This document shows positions 1 to 3,941 of a DNA stretch of 5,321 nucleotides, piece after piece. Source of the stretch: Microcaldota archaeon (GTDB taxonomy: Archaea > Micrarchaeota > Micrarchaeia > Anstonellales > Anstonellaceae). The stretch lies in the NCBI GenBank assembly GCA_023248665.1, contig JAHFEC010000058.1:2191-7511 (forward strand), given 5' to 3'. The first letter of the stretch is position 1. Each line of letters opens with the position of its first letter. The position numbers and the translations under genes were made by a program. The notes under the pieces are model-generated. The model was not told where the DNA came from. It searched no databases and saw nothing but the letters and a program-made list of their open reading frames with translations.

Positions 1-168
1 CAGGAGCGCCTTGAGGGCCAGCAGATTGTCTCCATGGACAAGCAGGTTGTCGTCCAAACCCACTGATTTTGTGAGGGATTTCTTCCCGTCCGGAACAAGC
101 GTATGATAAGGAGTGGCCAAGTGCAGATTCTGCACGATTGTCTTTCCCTTGAAGTCCAGGCGCACCAT
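1..168 (-). CDS. N-terminus of type III-like (Mod) site-specific DNA methyltransferase, partial
   Basis: Partial gene cut by the left edge: 56 codons are present, starting at the ATG at 168-166. The translation opens MVRLDFKGKTIVQN and then shows PYHTLVPDGKKSL at about residues 20-32 and DDNLLVHGDNLLALKALL ending at residue 56. The pattern DNL-(I/L)-(I/V)-HGDNL-x-ALK-x-LL is typical of the region just before the DPPYN catalytic motif in Mod subunits of type III restriction-modification systems and related adenine-specific DNA methyltransferases (COG2189). Such enzymes transfer a methyl group from S-adenosylmethionine to adenine in a recognition site. The catalytic DPPY motif and the target recognition domain lie outside the window, so specificity and presence of a Res nuclease partner cannot be judged. 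A TATA-like box lies about 37 bases upstream of this ATG, which would give a short leader of about 11 bases; no Shine-Dalgarno is visible. An in-frame TTG at 177-175 is an alternative start. Confidence 0.8.
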   Translation of the reverse strand, partial: MVRLDFKGKTIVQNLHLATPYHTLVPDGKKSLTKSVGLDDNLLVHGDNLLALKALL

Positions 169-201
169 GAGAACCAACCCGTCGGAACAAGGGATGGGAG
201 G

Positions 202-210
202 TATAAAAAC
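202..210 (-). promoter_or_regulatory. TATA-like box for the methyltransferase gene
   Basis: On the minus strand this reads GTTTTTATA, close to the archaeal TATA consensus, in a GC-rich context. With the usual spacing of about 26 bases from the TATA centre, transcription would start near 180, leaving a leader of about 11 bases before the ATG at 168. The same bases read TATAAAAAC on the plus strand, so orientation is not certain, but no convincing plus-strand gene follows. Confidence 0.5.
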
Positions 211-214
211 AAGA

Positions 215-230
215 CGGAAGCGGCTTTCCG
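215..230. repeat. Small inverted repeat upstream of the methyltransferase TATA box
   Basis: CGGAA at 215-219 is matched by TTCCG at 226-230. An overlapping alternative stem, AGCGG at 219-223 with CCGCT at 228-232, is also possible. It sits just upstream of the methyltransferase TATA box on the minus strand, a position where an operator could lie. In GC-rich DNA a 5-bp palindrome may be chance, so the regulatory reading is only an inference. Confidence 0.25.
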
Positions 231-373
231 CTGGTTTTGGCAGGAGAAAAAGCGCGCCTCAATATCTCTTATGCGAAGAATGATGATGCCCGCCGGCTCG
301 GTGCTAGGGGAATGCGCGGTGCCAATGGGCGGCAAAAGACAGGCGTCCCGAAGCCGTTCGGAGCCGGGCCGCG

Positions 374-409
374 GATGCCCGCGATGAGCGCGATGCCGGC
401 AATGGACCC
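374..409. repeat. Four imperfect tandem copies of a 9-bp unit
   Basis: Four consecutive 9-base units, GATGCCCGC, GATGAGCGC, GATGCCGGC and AATGGACCC, run from 374 to 409. The ATG core recurs exactly every 9 bases and the flanking bases drift. The repeat lies in non-coding DNA, or in a doubtful small ORF where it would encode repeating Gly-Ile-Ala-like tripeptides on the minus strand. It may be a decayed slippage repeat; no function is evident. Confidence 0.5.
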
Positions 410-525
410 CACCGCAGTCGTCCGGAGCCGTGCATGGGCCTGCCCCAATCCGCCCATCACCCGGCGCGGGCCGGATTGGAAGGCGCGCAATGTGCGGGGC
501 CGATGCGGATGGGCTGGCGGTCTCC

Positions 526-1812
526 CTAGATTTTCGGCATGAACTGCAATATCTCGTCAAGCAAAGCGTCGGTGCGCACGGAATGGTCCTTGAAATGCGT
601 GCGGCTGGAAAAAAGGCCGGCGGAGCGCAGGGAGGCGAGCATGTCGTCCACGCGCGGAATGCGCCGCTTGTGCGCCGAAGCCAGCTCGTGCAGGTCGTAA
701 TAAAGAGGCGGCGCGTTCCCTCCCGGCGCATCCAGTTCGGAATGCAGGACGGCCAGGAGCGATGAAAGCTCCGGGCCCGAGCCGTACGGGCGTTCTTTGG
801 ATAGCGAGGCTATTTTTTTTACAGTTGACAAATCGGCCCACGCGCCGCCCCAGAGCGGGCCGGCCCAGTCGCATTTGGCATCGCAGAGGGGGCAGGAGGC
901 CGGCGGGAAACCGCCCAGCGAATGGTAGCGGCAACGGGGGCAGTAGGCGACGAATTTCATCGCCAGCTTCGAGGAGCGGACGGCTTCGGGCGCGCCCTTG
1001 CGCAGTTCCACGAGGAGCTTGACGTAATGCCGGTCGGAAAAGCACAACTGCGGGTGCATGGAGAAATCGTACTGCGAGGCCGCGCGCGCGAGGTGGCCCA
1101 AGAGGATGCGCAGGGCGTTCTCGTGGCAGAATTCGTTGTCCAGCGGCTTGGCGTTGTACTGGTTGATGCAGGCGGGCGCGTGCGCGCCGCAGAGCACCGC
1201 CGTGTCGGTGGCCGTGAGCGAGAGGCGCAAGGATTTGATGCTTGCGCACGAGCGCAGCGCGAAGGGGAGGAACGGGGCCGGCGTGCCGAAGGGGTCGATT
1301 TCGACCAGATCGAAACCGAAGTTGGAGGAAAGGAAAACCTCGACGGGCGAGCAGACCGCGCGCGCCGCCCCGCCCTCGATCTTGTTTAGCCCGATATTCT
1401 CTTTCGCCGCTTCGGCCGCCGCCGGGTCGGCATCCAGCAGCGTGAGGGATTGGACGTTGCCGTTCTCGAGCTTGTAGCGCAGGCCCCGAATGCCGCTGGC
1501 ACAGAAGGCGTCGAGCGCGTTTTTTACCGTGGGCTGGGCGCCCACCCATAGGCTGGAGAGGTCGCGGCAGAGGCGCATGGCCGGATTGAAGAAGATGCCG
1601 TCGGGCACGCGCACGCTCGCGAGCCCCTCGGAGAGGATCTGGCCGGCGCGCCGGGAGTTGGCTTTCTTGCCGTCGGTTATTTCGCGCTTTTGGCGGGCAG
1701 GACCGGGCGGAGTGGCCCGGCGCGGATCGCCGGGTGCGCGCTCGATGCGGGCGGAACCGGGCGGGCGTCGCGGGCCCGTGGCGTGCTTGGGGCGGACCGG
1801 TGCGGATGCCAT
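526..1812 (-). CDS. trm1: tRNA (guanine(26)-N(2))-dimethyltransferase Trm1
   Basis: Trm1 uses two S-adenosylmethionines to convert G26 of tRNA to N2,N2-dimethylguanosine. The frame is open from ATG 1827 (433 codons); I chose the in-frame ATG at 1812 (428 codons). In 433-residue numbering the hallmarks are: IFFNPAM and RDLS at 78-91; SAM-binding motif DAFCASGIRGLRY at 106-118 with an acidic residue at D132; catalytic motif EIDPFGTP at 176-183; LSLTATDTAVLCG at 202-214; EFCHENALRILLG at 232-244; and FSDRHYVKLLVE at 263-274. The C-terminal domain has a probable zinc site (C296, C299, C312, C315), then GPLWGG at 323-328 and the SRTHF/RTDALLDEI motif at 408-426. All core motifs are intact. The start at 1812 is favoured because the TATA box at 1834-1842 is centred about 26 bases upstream, predicting a leaderless mRNA. 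Oddity: roughly 60 residues before the first conserved motif are Pro, Arg and Ala rich and basic, unlike the short N-termini usual for archaeal Trm1. Confidence 0.95.
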   Translation of the reverse strand: MASAPVRPKHATGPRRPPGSARIERAPGDPRRATPPGPARQKREITDGKKANSRRAGQILSEGLASVRVPDGIFFNPAMRLCRDLSSLWVGAQPTVKNALDAFCASGIRGLRYKLENGNVQSLTLLDADPAAAEAAKENIGLNKIEGGAARAVCSPVEVFLSSNFGFDLVEIDPFGTPAPFLPFALRSCASIKSLRLSLTATDTAVLCGAHAPACINQYNAKPLDNEFCHENALRILLGHLARAASQYDFSMHPQLCFSDRHYVKLLVELRKGAPEAVRSSKLAMKFVAYCPRCRYHSLGGFPPASCPLCDAKCDWAGPLWGGAWADLSTVKKIASLSKERPYGSGPELSSLLAVLHSELDAPGGNAPPLYYDLHELASAHKRRIPRVDDMLASLRSAGLFSSRTHFKDHSVRTDALLDEILQFMPKI

Positions 1813-1833
1813 GACACGATTTGCCATGCAAAT

Positions 1834-1842
1834 GATATAAAA
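1834..1842 (-). promoter_or_regulatory. TATA box for trm1
   Basis: On the minus strand this reads TTTTATATC, very close to the archaeal TATA consensus. Its centre lies about 26 bases upstream of the ATG at 1812, the normal distance to a transcription start, so the mRNA would begin at or next to that ATG and lack a leader. The ATG at 1827 is only 7 bases from the box and would fall outside such a transcript. Confidence 0.65.
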
Positions 1843-1858
1843 CGCTCCGGCGATTTTC

Positions 1859-1866
1859 TTTTAAAA
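1859..1866 (+). promoter_or_regulatory. TATA-like box for the AroA-like gene
   Basis: TTTTAAAA within a short AT-rich island is centred about 25 bases upstream of the ATG at 1887, fitting a leaderless transcript of the AroA-like gene. It is separated by only 16 bases from the oppositely oriented trm1 TATA box. The sequence is self-complementary, so its direction is inferred from the position of the start codon. No Shine-Dalgarno precedes 1887. Confidence 0.5.
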
Positions 1867-1886
1867 TGCGCATGTGTTCTTAGCGC

Positions 1887-3185
1887 ATGCGTTGCACCAT
1901 CCATTCGTCGCCCATCCGCGGGCGGGTCATCCCGCCGCCGTCGCAAAGCCACGCCGTCCGGCTCCTGTGGGGCGCGTGTCTGGGCGCAGGCGGGGCCGTC
2001 GACAACTGCCCGGACTCCAAGGAAGTGCGCGCCGTGCTGGACATGGGCCGGCAGATGGGCGCGGACATCGAATTCAACCTTAATGAGGAGATGGGCAGCA
2101 TGAGCGCCGACATCTTCGGCCCCGGCGAGCCCCGATTCGGGCCGTCGTTTCGATGCCCCACGGTGGAGAGCGCGCGCTGGGCGGTGCCGCTGGCATGCAC
2201 GTCGGAGGAAGCGACGCTGGCCGTGCCGCCGCTGCCCGAAAGCCCCCGGCGCGCGCTGGAGGACGCCGCCGCCCAGCTCGGGATCAGCGTGGCGAACGCC
2301 GCCGGGAAGACCGAAGTGCGCGGCCCGATCAACGCCGAGGAATTGGAACTTGCGGATACCGCCGGCGCATTCTGGGCCGGCGGATGGGCGATGGCGATGC
2401 CGTGCGCCGAGGCGGACGTCGTCTTGAGCCTCGACGATTTCGTGATGGACCGGCCCGGCGTGCGCCTCTCGCTGGGCGTGCTTGGCCAGTTCGGGATCGC
2501 CTCCTCGCTCGACGAAGAGAGCGGCGAGCTGGTCATCGCGCCCGGAACGGGATACCGCGAGATTTACAAAGATGCCGAACAGGACTGGCGGACGGGCTCG
2601 TACCTGCTCGGCGCGTTCCTGCTCGCGGGGCAAGGCGAGGTGTGGCTCGAGTCATCCTCCAAACAGGCGGAGAAGACGTTCTGGGACAAATTGCAGGCCA
2701 AAGATGGGACGCCGGACGGCGAAGAAGGATGGAAAATGGAATGGGGCGACGACGGCATCGCCGTCCGTGCGGACATGGCGCGCCGGCCGTCACTGCCTCC
2801 GTCGCTTGACATGCGCCGCTATCCCTCGCTGCTGCCGCTGGCCATGGTGCTGGCCACGCAGGAAAATCACCCGGTCCTAATCGAGCCGCTCTATCCGGTC
2901 TATGCGGGCTTCTTGCGCCGGGCGCGCGCGATGGCCAATGCCCTGAACCTCATCGGCGGGAAAGCGCAGATGACGGAAGGGGGCATCCGCATCGAGCCGT
3001 CCGCGCTTGTCGGCGGGCACGTGGATTGCGGCCAGGACGACCGCATCGCGATGGCGCTCGCGCTCGCGGGATTGGTGTGCCCGCAGCCACTCATCATCGA
3101 GAACGCGCAAGCGGTGTCCCGCAGCCACCCCGGATTCTGGGCGGATCTGCGCGCGCTGGGCGCCCGCATCCAGACCGATTTCTAG
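1887..3185 (+). CDS. EPSP synthase (AroA)-fold protein lacking canonical catalytic residues
   Basis: The 432-residue protein matches the length and repeat layout of 3-phosphoshikimate 1-carboxyvinyltransferase, the shikimate-pathway enzyme that joins PEP to shikimate-3-phosphate. Recognisable blocks are: RGRVIPPPSQSHAVRLL at 11-27 (family PPSKS motif); the helix ending LDMGRQMGADIEF at 51-63; FVMDRPGVRLSLGVLGQFGI at 185-204; DWRTGSYLLGAFLLAG at 233-248 (family DASSASYFLAAAA); WGDDGIAV at 286-293; SLLPLAMVLA at 314-323; and DDRIAMALALAGLV plus SRSHPGFWADLRALGA at 384-426 (family DHR and KSFP motifs). By my hand alignment to E. coli AroA, K22 is Q20, the PEP loop NAGT is replaced near 92-95 (TVES), Q171 is not conserved, D313 is S314, the K340/E341 pair is absent near 340-342, H385 is D385 and K411 is R412. 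Arginines matching R344 and R386 remain. The frame is intact, so this appears to be a maintained paralogue with altered or no transferase activity, not a decayed gene. I therefore give no aroA symbol. It is transcribed divergently from trm1. Confidence 0.8.
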   Translation: MRCTIHSSPIRGRVIPPPSQSHAVRLLWGACLGAGGAVDNCPDSKEVRAVLDMGRQMGADIEFNLNEEMGSMSADIFGPGEPRFGPSFRCPTVESARWAVPLACTSEEATLAVPPLPESPRRALEDAAAQLGISVANAAGKTEVRGPINAEELELADTAGAFWAGGWAMAMPCAEADVVLSLDDFVMDRPGVRLSLGVLGQFGIASSLDEESGELVIAPGTGYREIYKDAEQDWRTGSYLLGAFLLAGQGEVWLESSSKQAEKTFWDKLQAKDGTPDGEEGWKMEWGDDGIAVRADMARRPSLPPSLDMRRYPSLLPLAMVLATQENHPVLIEPLYPVYAGFLRRARAMANALNLIGGKAQMTEGGIRIEPSALVGGHVDCGQDDRIAMALALAGLVCPQPLIIENAQAVSRSHPGFWADLRALGARIQTDF

Positions 3186-3243
3186 AAAATCGGCACCCGT
3201 CTTTGAGCGGCAGGAGAGTTCGGCCTTCCGGACCGGCCACAAA

Positions 3244-3294
3244 GGATTTCGGCGTTTTTTGGCCGGCGATGGATTTCAGCGTTTTTTGGCCGGC
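3244..3294. repeat. Tandem 24-bp direct repeat (period 27) across the channel stop codon
   Basis: Copy 1 (3244-3267) and copy 2 (3271-3294) are identical except for one base, G at 3251 versus A at 3278. Each contains GCGTTTTTTGGCCGGC, and the copies are separated by 3 bases. On the minus strand copy 2 encodes the channel's last residues, PAKKR, followed by its TGA stop. Copy 1 carries the same PAKKR codons but has CGA where the stop would be. The period is a multiple of three, so the frame is kept. This looks like a recent tandem duplication. Confidence 0.85.
3255..3287 (+). terminator. Twin T6 tracts, probable terminator of the AroA-like gene
   Basis: Plus-strand T6 runs at 3255-3260 and 3282-3287 follow the AroA-like stop codon by about 70 and 97 bases. 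Archaeal RNA polymerase commonly terminates at oligo-T tracts without a hairpin, and the two tracts arise from the tandem duplication here. The second lies inside the Lys codons at the 3' end of the convergent channel gene. GGCCGGC palindromic sequence directly follows each tract rather than preceding it, so this is not a bacterial-style hairpin terminator. Confidence 0.45.
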
Positions 3295-3854
3295 TGCGGC
3301 ATCAGGACGGGATTGCTCGTCAGCCGCTGGAAGGCCATGGCCAGCACGATGAGGTTGATGATGCTGCCCACGAACGCCTCGCTGACGGCCGCGGCGCGCG
3401 CGTCGGTGCCCAGCGGCGTGATATCCCCGTAGCCGATGGTGAAATAGGTGGTGGCAGAGAGGTAGAACACGTCGCGCTCAAGCTCGTGATCGGGGAGGAC
3501 GGCCGAATAATGCAGTCCGGGCGGCTGGATGAGCGTGGCATCGACGTAGTAGAACAGGCCGTAGGCGAGGATGACCGAGAGCGTCAGGAAGAAATACTTG
3601 AACATAAGCGAGCCGACGGAGCGCTGGCTCTCGTGCAGCAAATCGACGAAGAGCGTGACGGCCAGCACGAGGGGCCCGAAGATGAGTAGGACCAGCAGAG
3701 GCGGGTTGTGCAGGAAGGTGCTCAGCTGGTGCGGGAAAAAGAGGATGCTCGCGAATAGCACGACGACGATGAGACGGGCGAGGTAATAGAACGCGCGCCG
3801 CTTGGCGTGCTCGCTGATCCGGTTCAGGATGCCGATGATGGGGTCATGGTGCAT
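3276..3854 (-). CDS. Four-TM, single-pore potassium channel (Ion_trans_2 type)
   Basis: This 192-residue membrane protein has the canonical potassium selectivity filter TIGYGD at 139-144 followed by ITPLG. Hydrophobic segments lie at about 22-41, 51-73, 84-104 and 157-177, with the pore helix (DVFYLSATTYF) at 128-138 between the last two. The last two segments plus the pore loop form the KcsA-like pore unit; the first two are an added N-terminal hairpin with no arginine ladder of the S4 type, so voltage sensing is not indicated. Four subunits would assemble into a channel passing K+ across the cytoplasmic membrane. There is no RCK (TrkA-N) nucleotide or calcium-binding domain: only about 15 residues, ending PAKKR, follow the last helix. 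The ATG at 3854 is chosen because a TATA-like box is centred about 26 bases upstream, predicting a leaderless mRNA. The gene converges on the AroA-like gene, and a tandem repeat spans its stop codon. Confidence 0.9.
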   Translation of the reverse strand: MHHDPIIGILNRISEHAKRRAFYYLARLIVVVLFASILFFPHQLSTFLHNPPLLVLLIFGPLVLAVTLFVDLLHESQRSVGSLMFKYFFLTLSVILAYGLFYYVDATLIQPPGLHYSAVLPDHELERDVFYLSATTYFTIGYGDITPLGTDARAAAVSEAFVGSIINLIVLAMAFQRLTSNPVLMPQPAKKR

Positions 3855-3876
3855 GTATTACTTATTGGTCGGCCCT

Positions 3877-3890
3877 TTTTATTACTTCGC
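3877..3890 (-). promoter_or_regulatory. BRE/TATA-like promoter of the channel gene
   Basis: On the minus strand GCGAAG, a purine-rich BRE-like element, is followed by TAATAAAA. The centre of the AT-rich element lies about 26 bases from the ATG at 3854, the usual archaeal distance to a transcription start, so the mRNA would be leaderless. No Shine-Dalgarno is visible upstream of the ATG. Confidence 0.55.
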
Positions 3891-3937
3891 AAAAAATCGA
3901 GGTGAAAAAGGGGAAAGAATGGAAATGGACTGGAAAA
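3891..3937 (-). terminator. T-rich terminator after the metallopeptidase-like gene
   Basis: Starting a few bases after the stop codon at 3942, the minus strand contains a series of T tracts: TTTT at 3937-3934, TTT at 3916-3914, TTTTT at 3909-3905 and TTTTTT at 3896-3891. In a GC-rich genome this is a strong compositional break and fits an archaeal oligo-T terminator. It is immediately followed by the channel promoter, so the two genes are likely separate transcription units. Confidence 0.55.
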
Positions 3938-3941
3938 CGTC

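Larger units (their letters stand above)
169..525. other. Gene-poor stretch between methyltransferase and trm1
   Basis: About 357 bases separate the ends of the two flanking genes. I see no tRNA, rRNA or CRISPR structure. Several small open frames exist on both strands, as expected in GC-rich DNA. The least implausible is on the minus strand, from ATG 457 or TTG 490 down to 269. It would encode a Gly/Ala/Ile-rich hydrophobic stretch (TTAVGSIAGIALIAGIRG) followed by a Pro/Arg-rich tail, perhaps a single-pass membrane peptide. It has no TATA box, no Shine-Dalgarno and no recognisable family, and its hydrophobic part coincides with a 9-bp repeat, so I do not call it a gene. A plus-strand frame from TTG 237 to 542 is equally unsupported. 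The stretch also contains the methyltransferase promoter, a small inverted repeat at 215-230 and the repeat at 374-409. No clear terminator for trm1 is visible directly after its stop codon. Confidence 0.5.

Noticed and set aside
237..542. 101-codon plus-strand frame from TTG 237, at a plausible distance from the plus-strand reading of the TATA-like box at 202-210
   Set aside because: No recognisable motif, a low-complexity Ala/Met/Pro centre caused by the 9-bp repeat, and overlap with the trm1 3' end. The TATA-like box is better explained by the methyltransferase gene.
557..1873. Long 438-codon open frame on the minus strand overlapping trm1
   Set aside because: It is a second frame of the trm1 strand, extremely rich in Arg, Pro and Ala with no family motifs. 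trm1 motifs are continuous in the other frame, so this is a shadow of GC-rich coding.
1677..2633. 318-codon minus-strand open frame antisense to the AroA-like gene and overlapping the trm1 5' end
   Set aside because: Its composition is His/Arg/Pro-rich with no motifs, and it covers the divergent promoter. The plus-strand frame shows coherent AroA-fold motifs throughout, so this is a shadow.
1887..3185. Calling the gene aroA as a functional EPSP synthase
   Set aside because: The fold matches, but the catalytic Lys, Asp, Glu and His positions appear substituted, so the enzymatic name would be misleading.
2877..3242. Minus-strand open frame starting at TTG 3242, in frame with the channel
   Set aside because: It is antisense to the AroA-like C-terminus and His/Arg-rich. 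It matters only as the frame that readthrough of the channel stop would enter.
3244..3294. CRISPR-like array
   Set aside because: There are only two copies, with a 3-base spacer. This is a tandem duplication, not a repeat-spacer array.
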